From contig WFRQ01000016.1 in NCBI GenBank assembly GCA_015486425.1, positions 1 through 7,750 on the forward strand: 7,750 nucleotides of DNA, in the 5' to 3' direction. The notes beneath the pieces were generated by a model. It did no database searches and was not told the origin of the DNA. It saw only the letters and a list, made by a program, of their open reading frames with translations. The DNA is from Deltaproteobacteria bacterium (GTDB lineage Bacteria > Desulfobacterota > Dissulfuribacteria > Dissulfuribacterales > QOAL01). Within the stretch, counting starts at the first letter, position 1. Every line of letters starts with the position of its first letter. This document shows positions 1 to 5,510 of this stretch, in pieces. The position numbers and the translations under genes are program-made.

Positions 1-23
1 ATTTCATCTATTGACATTGGCAT
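1..23 (-). CDS. 5' end of an unidentified gene (partial, runs off left edge)
   Basis: Only seven complete codons are visible (M-P-M-S-I-D-E), so no function can be given. The start is supported by a near-perfect Shine-Dalgarno, AAAGGAGG, placed six bases before the ATG, and by an extended -10 promoter about 30 bases further upstream. A second in-frame ATG at codon 3 is a less well spaced alternative. The gene reads in the same direction as the Fe-S scaffold/GGGtGRT operon but has its own promoter. What is seen is the start signal; that it is a real gene is inferred from the strength of those signals. Confidence 0.72.
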
Positions 24-50
24 AACTTACCTCCTTTCTCTATCACTAAT

Positions 51-61
51 CCATTATAACA
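51..61 (-). promoter_or_regulatory. Extended -10 promoter of the left-edge gene
   Basis: On the minus strand the sequence reads TGTTATAATGG, a perfect TATAAT (53-58) with the TGn extension. No good -35 hexamer lies 16-18 bases upstream (the position reads ACTTCC), which is common for extended -10 promoters. Transcription would begin near base 46, giving a leader of about 23 bases containing the Shine-Dalgarno. The same 11 bases recur in front of the collagen-like gene at 6227-6237. Confidence 0.55.
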
Positions 62-92
62 ATATGGCATAGACTGGAAGTATTGCCATATT
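61..92. promoter_or_regulatory. 9-bp dyad over the -35 region of the left-edge promoter
   Basis: AATATGGCA (61-69) and TGCCATATT (84-92) form a perfect inverted repeat with a 14-base spacer. It begins right behind the extended -10 motif and covers the place where a -35 box should be, so an operator for an activator or repressor is the simplest reading. A T-run follows on the plus strand (93-97), giving it an incidental terminator shape, but no plus-strand gene lies upstream. Operator function is inferred. Confidence 0.4.
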
Positions 93-98
93 TTTTTC

Positions 99-118
99 GC
101 ATATCCATCGGGATATGC
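99..118. repeat. Perfect 8-bp hairpin GCATATCC / GGATATGC
   Basis: Two perfectly complementary 8-base arms are separated by the tetraloop ATCG. A T6 run begins six bases after the stem on the plus strand (125-130), which resembles a weak terminator, but no plus-strand gene ends here. It may be regulatory or a remnant of a palindromic repeat. Confidence 0.4.
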
Positions 119-133
119 AGAGAATTTTTTCAC

Positions 134-150
134 GGTGCGCAATGCGCACC
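134..150. repeat. 17-bp palindrome GGTGCGCA-A-TGCGCACC
   Basis: Perfect 8-base arms flank a single central A, so it is better suited to binding a dimeric protein on DNA than to folding as RNA. It lies about 90 bases upstream of the left-edge promoter. No specific regulator is recognised. Confidence 0.4.
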
Positions 151-180
151 CCACATGGGAAGACAGAAAACCGGAAAGTG

Positions 181-204
181 ATTTTTGGACAACCCCTTAG
201 TCCA
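181..204. repeat. Solitary element-end motif (reverse copy of the motif at 7599-7618)
   Basis: Read on the minus strand, bases 200-181 are CTAAGGGGTTGTCCAAAAAT, matching 19 of 20 bases of the plus-strand motif at 7599-7618. A looser relative (TTAGGGACTGTCCCC plus an A-run) is at 6250-6270. Such GGGG-TGTCC-A-run sequences resemble the ends of insertion sequences or miniature elements. No transposase and no matching second end are seen here, so it is at most a remnant. Confidence 0.45.
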
Positions 205-213
205 TACCATACT

Positions 214-241
214 GCAGGGACGGAATATCTTCCGCCCCTGC
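214..241. repeat. 12-bp stem-loop downstream of the GGGtGRT gene
   Basis: GCAGGGACGGAA and TTCCGCCCCTGC pair with a single A-C mismatch around the loop TATC. It lies about 88 bases beyond the stop of the GGGtGRT gene. No T-run follows on the minus strand, so it is not a textbook intrinsic terminator; it could stabilise the 3' end of the operon mRNA or assist termination. Just upstream in the operon's direction, GTCCAAT (265-271) and ATTGGAC (286-292) form another perfect 7-bp dyad. Confidence 0.4.
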
Positions 242-328
242 GATCTATTTAATACGCTACGTTTGTCCAATCATGTGTAAAAGATATTGGACCTGAATTG
301 AGTCAGATTGGGAGGTTAAAACCTGAAA

Positions 329-1321
329 TCAGGCCTGGGCAAGGGCCACGGAAACTGCCACTGAGGCTCCCACCATGGGATTGTTACCCATGCCTATAAA
401 GCCCATCATCTCCACGTGAGCAGGTACTGAGGAACTTCCTGCAAACTGTGCGTCACAGTGCATGCGTCCCATGGTATCAGTCATGCCGTAGGATGCAGGC
501 CCCGCTGCCATGTTGTCAGGATGAAGCGTGCGCCCGGTGCCGCCCCCGGAAGCCACGGAAAAGTACTTCTTTCCCTGCTCGTAGCACTCCTTCTTATAGG
601 TGCCTGCCACAGGGTGCTGGAATCTGGTGGGGTTGGTGGAGTTACCGGTAATGGAAACATCCACACCCTCGAGATGGTTTATGGCTACGCCTTCTCTTAC
701 GTCATCAGCCCCGTAGCATCGGACTTTTGCTCTTCCGCCAGAGGAAAACGGCGTCTCCTTTACAACGGACAGCTCCCCAGTCTTGTAGTTGAACTTTGTC
801 TCCACATGTGTAAAACCGTTAACCCGTGCTATGATATAGGCTGCATCCTTGCCAAGGCCGTTAAGTATTACCTTGAGAGGATTTTTCCTTACCCGGTTTG
901 CAGAGTTAGCAAGGCCGATTGCACCTTCAGCAGCGGCAAAAGACTCATGCCCTGCTATGAATGCAAAGCAGCGGGTATCCTCATGAAGCAGCCTTGACGC
1001 CAGGTTTCCATGCCCGATTCCCACCTTTCTCTGGTCAGCAACAGAACCGGGGATGCAGAAGGCCTGTAGCCCTTCACCAAGCGTGGATGCTATCTGCTCA
1101 GCGCCACTGTCCCCCTTCTTTATAGCAATGGCCGCGCCGAGTATGTAGGCCCAGCAGGCATTTTCAAAACAGATGGGCTGAACATCCTTAACTATCTGAT
1201 AAACATCCACACCTTTGGAGAGGCTCATCTCCCTGGCTTTTTCCAGACTTTCAATGCCGTATTTTTCAAGCACCGGCTTGATCTGCGTCATTCTCTGCTC
1301 ATATCCTTCAAAAAGGGCCAT
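329..1321 (-). CDS. GGGtGRT family protein
   Basis: This 330-residue protein carries the signature that names its family, GGGTGRT at residues 259-265, within the conserved stretch S258 to G295 (LHPDNMAAG, SYGMTDTMGRMHCD). The family is widespread in anaerobic bacteria and its biochemical role is, to my knowledge, unassigned. It has seven cysteines (51, 56, 89, 118, 202, 246, 289), several next to conserved-looking glycine-rich loops, and no signal peptide or membrane segment, so it should be cytoplasmic. The ATG is fixed by AGGAGG seven bases upstream; that Shine-Dalgarno overlaps the stop codon of the NifU-like gene, which implies translational coupling. The pairing with a NifU-like scaffold suggests it receives, carries or helps build an Fe-S or related metal cluster; this is inferred from context only. 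Family assignment is secure, function is not. Confidence 0.93.
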   Translation of the reverse strand: MALFEGYEQRMTQIKPVLEKYGIESLEKAREMSLSKGVDVYQIVKDVQPICFENACWAYILGAAIAIKKGDSGAEQIASTLGEGLQAFCIPGSVADQRKVGIGHGNLASRLLHEDTRCFAFIAGHESFAAAEGAIGLANSANRVRKNPLKVILNGLGKDAAYIIARVNGFTHVETKFNYKTGELSVVKETPFSSGGRAKVRCYGADDVREGVAINHLEGVDVSITGNSTNPTRFQHPVAGTYKKECYEQGKKYFSVASGGGTGRTLHPDNMAAGPASYGMTDTMGRMHCDAQFAGSSSVPAHVEMMGFIGMGNNPMVGASVAVSVALAQA

Positions 1322-1332
1322 GATATATCCTC

Positions 1333-2025
1333 CTACTCCTTGCGTGGATCAATGGTTTTTACCGCGTCGTTAAAACGGCCATACACCCCGGATGCCTTTT
1401 CAAAGGCCTCGCCAGGCGAGCTTCCCTGCTTTATCAGCTCCATCATGATACCGAGGTTTACAAACCTGTACCCGATGATTTCGTCATTATCATCAAGCCC
1501 GAGCTCCATGATGTAGCCTTCAGCGGTTTCAAGATAGCGGGGACCCTTAAGAGCCGTACCGTATGTAGTGCCAATAACACTCCTGGACCCCTTGCCAAGG
1601 TCCTCAAAGCCTGCGCCCACAGGAAGGCCGCCGTCTGAAAATGCGGACTGACTGCGGCCATAGGCTATCTGCAGAAAGAGTTCACGCATTGCCGTATTGA
1701 TTGCATCGCATACCAGGTCTGTATTCAACGCCTCGAGAATTGTCTTTGTAGGAAGTATCTCAGATGCCATGGCAGCGGAATGAGTCATTCCGGTGCAGCC
1801 TATGGTCTCAACCAGGGCCTCTTCTATAATGCCGTTCTTTATGTTCAGGGTCAGTTTGCACGCTCCCTGCTGCGGCGCGCACCACCCGACTCCATGAGTA
1901 AGCCCGTTTATATCCTCAATCTTCCTTGCCTGTACCCACGCACCCTCTTCAGGGATGGGAGCAGGCCCGTGATTCGTGCCAAGTGCAACCCTGCACATTG
2001 ACTCCACATTTGACGCGTACTTCAT
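1333..2025 (-). CDS. NifU/IscU-like iron-sulfur cluster scaffold protein, GGGtGRT-associated type
   Basis: This 230-residue cytoplasmic protein has an N-terminal NifU_N/IscU-like domain (about residues 1-125) and a C-terminal extension of about 100 residues absent from the ~130-residue IscU. The segment GACKLTLNIKNG... ending IGCTGMTHSAAMASEIL aligns with the IscU region around its first two cluster-binding cysteines, placing C56 and C77 as ligands; C49 (VGWCAPQ) is an additional cysteine. No cysteine stands where the third IscU ligand would be (C96 is offset), so the cluster may be held differently or shared with the GGGtGRT partner. The start at 2025 is chosen over an in-frame ATG at 2061 because AGGAG sits seven bases before it, whereas the upstream ATG has no Shine-Dalgarno. 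It is first in an operon with the GGGtGRT gene, 11 bases apart. Fold confidence is high; specific cofactor unknown. Confidence 0.88.
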   Translation of the reverse strand: MKYASNVESMCRVALGTNHGPAPIPEEGAWVQARKIEDINGLTHGVGWCAPQQGACKLTLNIKNGIIEEALVETIGCTGMTHSAAMASEILPTKTILEALNTDLVCDAINTAMRELFLQIAYGRSQSAFSDGGLPVGAGFEDLGKGSRSVIGTTYGTALKGPRYLETAEGYIMELGLDDNDEIIGYRFVNLGIMMELIKQGSSPGEAFEKASGVYGRFNDAVKTIDPRKE

Positions 2026-2032
2026 AACCAGT

Positions 2033-2037
2033 CTCCT
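2033..2037 (-). promoter_or_regulatory. Ribosome binding site fixing the scaffold start
   Basis: AGGAG on the minus strand, seven bases before the ATG at 2025. It decides against the longer reading frame that begins at 2061, which lacks a ribosome binding site and would add twelve charged residues (EVHEQEDRRLV) not expected ahead of a NifU domain. Confidence 0.75.
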
Positions 2038-2095
2038 GTCTTCTTGTTCATGAACCTCCATGGCAATGCAGAGGCAACCAAAATATGCAAAAAAG

Positions 2096-2204
2096 GTATC
2101 TGCTCAGTGGGTCCCGCATCTGCTGTGTTGTCAGGGGCTCGAAGTACCCGCAGTACGCCTTCGCCCCCTCCGCCTTGCATCTGCAGCACCCACTGAGCAG
2201 ATAC
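2096..2204. repeat. Palindromic intergenic repeat, copy A (17-bp perfect arms)
   Basis: The arms at 2096-2112 and 2188-2204 are perfect 17-base inverted copies. Inside them lies a core that begins and ends with the direct repeat GCATCTGC (2116-2123 and 2177-2184), with an internal stem formed by GGGGCTCGAAGTAC and its partner near 2154-2167. The first 20 core bases (2116-2135) match copy B (6352-6371) at 17 positions. It lies about 70 bases upstream of the scaffold gene, so it is either in the operon's leader or just before its promoter. It codes for nothing convincing. A dispersed, non-autonomous repeat is the best description. Confidence 0.75.
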
Positions 2205-2334
2205 GTGTCAAGAAAAAAATGTTGTATGAAAAGTGACTTGCCGTTATGGGAACTCATCTTGGAGGGGGAAGCAGTTACCAAAAAAGTTATTATTCCAAAT
2301 TCAAAACGCCCATTTCAGCAATACAAGTTTCATG

Positions 2335-2519
2335 GGGAGCATTCCCTGTTTGTCCCTCCTTTTCTATTATTGTGGAGGCTGTGTGGCTTTTTGAGGCTTG
2401 TTCTGCGAGAAAACCTGCATATAACATTCGTGACACCTCATAACAGTTTCAGAACCAGTCTCAAAAAGTTACATAGCCGCAACATGTTATGGATATTGAG
2501 ACAAACGGGGAATGCTCCC
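2335..2519. repeat. Large two-part imperfect inverted repeat between glgX and the scaffold operon
   Basis: Outer arms 2335-2354 and 2500-2519 match at 19 of 20 positions; inner arms 2377-2405 and 2450-2478 match at 24 of 29, with about 21-22 poorly matched bases between outer and inner arms and a 44-base loop (2406-2449). Five of the six differences become G-U pairs if the plus strand is transcribed, and the sixth is a U-C mismatch. Both ends also contain a small GGGA/TCCC hairpin. It could be a decayed miniature mobile element or a structured RNA; no family is recognised. Confidence 0.6.
2418..2426 (-). promoter_or_regulatory. Possible extended -10 promoter for the scaffold/GGGtGRT operon
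   Basis: On the minus strand TGTTATATG resembles the extended -10 motif used at 51-61 and 6227-6237. It has no clear -35 and lies about 390 bases upstream of the scaffold ATG, inside the loop of the large inverted repeat. No better promoter was found between 2026 and 2522; a TTGACA at 2206-2211 lacks a matching -10. Tentative. Confidence 0.25.
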
Positions 2520-2523
2520 GTTT
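2503..2523 (-). terminator. Possible terminator hairpin of glgX
   Basis: Directly after the glgX stop codon the minus strand reads AAACGGG, a 7-base loop and CCCGTTT, a perfect 7-bp stem. The tail GTCTCAAT is not a clean T-run, so termination would be weak. The same bases form the outer right arm of the large inverted repeat, so the hairpin may be incidental. Confidence 0.35.
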
Positions 2524-4616
2524 CATGCTGCATGCGGCCTGCTTTCAAACACTACAACACTTCTGGGCCCCATGGTGTATTTTGTGCCTGCCCAGGGCCT
2601 CTGCTTCATAGGTGTAATTATATCATCAGGCCCTGATTTCATGGTGTCAATTGCAAGATGCCACCTGAATACTTTGTCTCCTGGCAGTATTGCCTCTGCA
2701 GATGCCTCCTCCATATTTGCCATGACATGGATATCAGGCTCCTGTTCCTCTACCCCACCCATTGTAAAGGCTATAAAACGGGATTCAGGATCATCCCATG
2801 GCCTGCTGTCAGGTTCGAGGCCGTGCCAGACAATATCACGGACACCCCTTGAATTTTTTCGTGTGCCTGTGAGAAAATGCTTTTTACGCAGCAATGGATG
2901 ACGCATTCTGAAGGCTATAAGCTCCTGCACAAAGCGCAGCATATCCACATTTTTTTCAACAAGCTCCCAGTCAAACCAGCCAAGCTCATTATCCTGACAG
3001 TAACAGTTATTGTTACCATGCTGTGTTCTCAGGACCTCATCACCTGCAAGCAGCATGGGTATGCCCTGGCTCAGCATCATCATGGCCATGAAATTCTTCA
3101 CCTGCCTGTGTCTAAGGGCGAGTATTTCCCTGTTGTCAGTTTCCCCTTCAACACCGCAGTTCCAACTGAAATTTACATCTGTACCATCACGGTTATTTTC
3201 CCCATTGGCCTCATTATGCTTTCTGTTGTAGCTTACAAGGTCATACATGGTAAACCCGTCATGGCAGGTGATAAAATTGATGCTGTTCCTCGGAAACCTG
3301 CCTGCTGCCTCATAAAGATCACTGCTGCCTGCAATCCTCGTTGCCACCTCATCCACAACACCACGATCACCGCGAACAAAGCGCCTCATCACATCCCTGT
3401 AAAGACCATTCCACTCCTGCCATCTGAACCCTGGGAATCCTCCTACCTGATACAGCCCGCCTGCGTCCCAGGCCTCTGCCACAATACGGCTGCCTGCAAG
3501 CTGGGCGGAGAACTCTATGCTCCATACCACAGGGGCATGATACATTGGCCTGGTATCCTCCCCGCGTGCCATGACGCTTGCCAGATCAAAACGGAAACCG
3601 TCAACATGGAAATCCCGCACCCAGTATTCAAGACACTCCACTATAAATGCAGTTACCAAGGGATGATTGCAGTTAATGGTATTGCCGCACCCTGTAAAAT
3701 CAAGGTATCTGCTCCGATCAGCAGGATCAAGATGATAGAATGCCCTGTTACCAAGCCCCTTGAAGTTTATAACAGGGCCGTCGGCTCCACCCTCTGCGGT
3801 ATGATTAAACACCACGTCAAGAATGACGCCAATGCCTGCCCTGTGAAACGCCTTGACCATGTCCCTGAACTGGTCAATATGACAGGCATGGCCTGGTGAT
3901 GTGCAGTAACCGGGGTGGGGTGAGAAAAAGCTGTGAGGGCTGTATCCCCAGAAATTTTTAAGACCCTGTTTCCTCGGGCCTTCAGGTACGTCCTGCTCAT
4001 CAAACGCCATAACAGGCAGCAGCTCCACATCTGTTATGCCAAGCCTCTGGAGGTAGGGGATCTTTTCAATAATGCCTGCATATGTGCCTGGATATTTTAC
4101 CCCTGACGATGGGTGCCGTGTAAAACCTCCCACATGCATCTCATAGATGACAGCATCTCCGGAGCCCCTGTCAAGGGTAGTATCACCTTCCCAGTCGTAG
4201 GTGTCCTGAGGTGGAATCATGGCCCTCATTCCCGGCACATGACGTCCGCGAGGATCCATTGAAAGAGCGCGATCCCATAGAGTAGATGTGACAATCTTTG
4301 CCCATGGATCAAGAAGCTCCCTGGTCCGGTCAAAACGGAAACCTGTCCTTGATGTGTCTCCAGGCCCGTCCACGCGCCATGTGTAATTTACCCCCGGCCC
4401 AACCCCCTCAACATGGCAGTGCCAGAAATAGAAGGTCCTGTTTTTCTCAGGATCAAGCTCAATTACAGCAAAGGGAGAAGGTGCATCATGACTCTCATAA
4501 AGCAGAAGTTCCACAGCAGAGGCATGTCTTGAAAAGATACAGAAATTTGTTCCTTTTTCATCAACAACCGCCCCCATGGGAAATCTTGTACCAGGTGTAA
4601 TACGACCGGTTTTCAT
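2523..4616 (-). CDS. glgX: Glycogen debranching enzyme GlgX / isoamylase-type (GH13)
   Basis: This 697-residue cytoplasmic enzyme hydrolyses alpha-1,6 branch links of glycogen or related glucans. An N-terminal CBM48-like domain (about residues 10-115) precedes the GH13 (beta/alpha)8 barrel. All four GH13 regions are intact: I, DVVFNH (267-272); II, DGFRFDLAS (339-347) with R342 and nucleophile D344; III, VAEAWD (379-384) with acid/base E381; IV, ITCHDG (449-454) with H452 and D453. The GNNNCYCQDNELGWFDW block (534-550) is typical of GlgX/isoamylase. Length fits the family (about 650-720). GGAGG lies ten bases before the ATG, slightly long but usable. The lipoprotein gene ends 78 bases upstream with no terminator between, so they may be co-transcribed. 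No other glycogen gene is adjacent. Whether it prefers phosphorylase-trimmed limit dextrins (GlgX) or native glycogen (TreX/isoamylase) cannot be told from sequence alone. Confidence 0.93.
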   Translation of the reverse strand: MKTGRITPGTRFPMGAVVDEKGTNFCIFSRHASAVELLLYESHDAPSPFAVIELDPEKNRTFYFWHCHVEGVGPGVNYTWRVDGPGDTSRTGFRFDRTRELLDPWAKIVTSTLWDRALSMDPRGRHVPGMRAMIPPQDTYDWEGDTTLDRGSGDAVIYEMHVGGFTRHPSSGVKYPGTYAGIIEKIPYLQRLGITDVELLPVMAFDEQDVPEGPRKQGLKNFWGYSPHSFFSPHPGYCTSPGHACHIDQFRDMVKAFHRAGIGVILDVVFNHTAEGGADGPVINFKGLGNRAFYHLDPADRSRYLDFTGCGNTINCNHPLVTAFIVECLEYWVRDFHVDGFRFDLASVMARGEDTRPMYHAPVVWSIEFSAQLAGSRIVAEAWDAGGLYQVGGFPGFRWQEWNGLYRDVMRRFVRGDRGVVDEVATRIAGSSDLYEAAGRFPRNSINFITCHDGFTMYDLVSYNRKHNEANGENNRDGTDVNFSWNCGVEGETDNREILALRHRQVKNFMAMMMLSQGIPMLLAGDEVLRTQHGNNNCYCQDNELGWFDWELVEKNVDMLRFVQELIAFRMRHPLLRKKHFLTGTRKNSRGVRDIVWHGLEPDSRPWDDPESRFIAFTMGGVEEQEPDIHVMANMEEASAEAILPGDKVFRWHLAIDTMKSGPDDIITPMKQRPWAGTKYTMGPRSVVVFESRPHAA

Positions 4617-4694
4617 AAGCTAACTACCTCCGGGTAAGGCCGTGGCTGCAGATCAGTTCCTGTGTCACATGGATATAAAGCAGACATAAAGACA

Positions 4695-5222
4695 TCAGCT
4701 CGGCGGAAATGATTTCAGGATGTAGGCCACCCACGTATCTATTCCTTCCCGCATCTTCTTACCCATGGAGAAGTTCTCTACAAAGCCCACTCCATCCCCG
4801 CGCCAGATCAGTTTACCGTCCCTGCCGTCAAATATGTCTATAAAAAGGGTAGCCTTGCCGGTACGGGTGTAATCATATCTACCTGCCGGTCCAAGCCATG
4901 AGGTGTCCTGAACCCGTCCTGACCTGGTGAGCTGCATGGCCTGTTGCACGCCGGCATATGTGGCCACCTTGAAGTCAACATCTCCTGACTCCCTGAGTTC
5001 AAATCCCTTGATTCTCATGACAAGATCAACTGCATGATGAACCATCTTCTTGACGTCAGGATAACTTTCAAGCCTGTCCTCCGGCATATCTATGTCAGCC
5101 CAGGAGTAGGTTCTGAGATGGCTGAAGCTTATGGATGGATCATAGACAGTATCAACCTTTATCTGGGAACAGCCTGTAATTAACAAAAAAAACAAAGATA
5201 GAAGGATGTAATAATGTTTCAT
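4695..5222 (-). CDS. DUF4136-like outer-membrane lipoprotein
   Basis: This 175-residue protein has a lipoprotein signal peptide: a short K-H start, hydrophobic residues 4-15 (YYILLSLFFLLI) and a lipobox L-I-T-G with C18 as the lipidated cysteine. Serine at +2 favours the outer membrane. The mature part begins KVDTVYDPSISFSHLRTYSWAD, the usual opening of DUF4136 proteins, and ends with a conserved-looking FDGRDGKLIWRGDG...GIDTWVAYILKSFPP stretch that fits the same family, whose role is unknown. The ATG is preceded by only a weak AAGAGAA ribosome site. It lies upstream of glgX in the same direction (78 bases) and downstream of the collagen-like gene, from which it is cut off by a strong terminator. 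Its own promoter was not identified. There is no functional reason in sequence to tie it to glycogen metabolism. Confidence 0.85.
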   Translation of the reverse strand: MKHYYILLSLFFLLITGCSQIKVDTVYDPSISFSHLRTYSWADIDMPEDRLESYPDVKKMVHHAVDLVMRIKGFELRESGDVDFKVATYAGVQQAMQLTRSGRVQDTSWLGPAGRYDYTRTGKATLFIDIFDGRDGKLIWRGDGVGFVENFSMGKKMREGIDTWVAYILKSFPPS

Positions 5223-5510
5223 GGAATTCTCTTGGCAGATAAACTTTCACCTGATTTGAGCAATTGAGGGCTTTGCCGCAAATCCGCAAAAAATAGATGC
5301 AACCCCTTTTAATATCATCAAAAAAACAAACTCTTGGAACACTCAATTCAACAAGGTGCATTTTCAAGTAAAGAAACAGCGGGCCGGGCTATGCCAGCAG
5401 GCATGCCAGTCCATTAATAATATATGAAGAATATCGGGGAATGCTGAAAAAAGGAAGGGGAAAAAATACAGGGCAGGCTGAAAATCCAGCCTGCCCCCTT
5501 GTTGACCAGT
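5223..5510. other. Intergenic region between lipoprotein and collagen-like gene
   Basis: These 288 bases hold the terminator of the collagen-like gene and presumably the lipoprotein promoter, which I could not place. A GC-rich patch at 5383-5406 (GCCGGGCTATGCC followed by AGCAGGCATGCC) contains a short hairpin ATGCC/GGCAT and matches 12 of 13 bases of the hairpin core at 7687-7699, possibly a remnant of that repeat. A 71-codon frame in this area starts at TTG without a ribosome site and is rejected. Confidence 0.45.
5461..5496 (-). terminator. Intrinsic terminator of the collagen-like gene
   Basis: On the minus strand a perfect 10-bp stem (GGGCAGGCTG / CAGCCTGCCC, 5471-5496) with a 6-base loop is followed by TGTATTTTTT. 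It begins 14 bases after the stop codon. This is a textbook rho-independent terminator and separates the collagen-like gene from the lipoprotein gene downstream. Confidence 0.92.

Larger units (their letters stand above)
24..328. other. Dyad-rich intergenic region
   Basis: No credible gene is seen in these 305 bases. They hold the promoter and leader of the left-edge gene and at least five inverted repeats (61-92, 99-118, 134-150, 214-241, 265-292) plus the element-end motif at 181-200. The stop of the GGGtGRT gene itself sits in a short dyad (CCTGA/TCAGG, 322-333) followed on the minus strand by TTTT, which is only a weak terminator candidate. Confidence 0.6.
2026..2522. other. Intergenic region with two palindromic structures
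   Basis: These 497 bases separate the glgX stop from the scaffold start. Apart from palindrome A, the large inverted repeat and a tentative promoter, nothing is recognised. Open frames crossing it on the plus strand have no ribosome binding site and run through the repeats. Confidence 0.6.

Noticed and set aside
99..130. Hairpin followed by T6 as a plus-strand terminator
   Set aside because: No plus-strand gene ends upstream, and the T-run starts six bases after the stem.
2023..2052. Nine-codon minus-strand frame (MNKKTGDWL) ending in ATGA overlap with the scaffold start
   Set aside because: GGAGG lies only three bases before its ATG, too close for good initiation. It is more likely chance sequence around the scaffold's own ribosome site.
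2183..2211. TTGACA on the minus strand at 2206-2211 as a -35 box for the scaffold operon
   Set aside because: No TATAAT-like hexamer occurs 16-18 bases downstream (GTGCTG, TGCTGC and GCTGCA instead); the downstream bases are the repeat's arm.
2085..2636. 183-codon plus-strand frame through the intergenic region into the 3' part of glgX
   Set aside because: No ribosome binding site; it reads through palindromic repeat A and the large inverted repeat and then antisense to glgX, so it is a repeat-derived shadow.
2877..3899. 340-codon open frame on the plus strand opposite glgX
   Set aside because: It lies wholly antisense to an intact enzyme with all catalytic motifs, has no ribosome binding site and no recognisable domain; it reflects codon bias of glgX.
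5152..5367. 71-codon minus-strand frame overlapping the lipoprotein signal peptide
   Set aside because: TTG start without ribosome site, no recognisable features, and it overlaps a convincing lipoprotein start in another frame.
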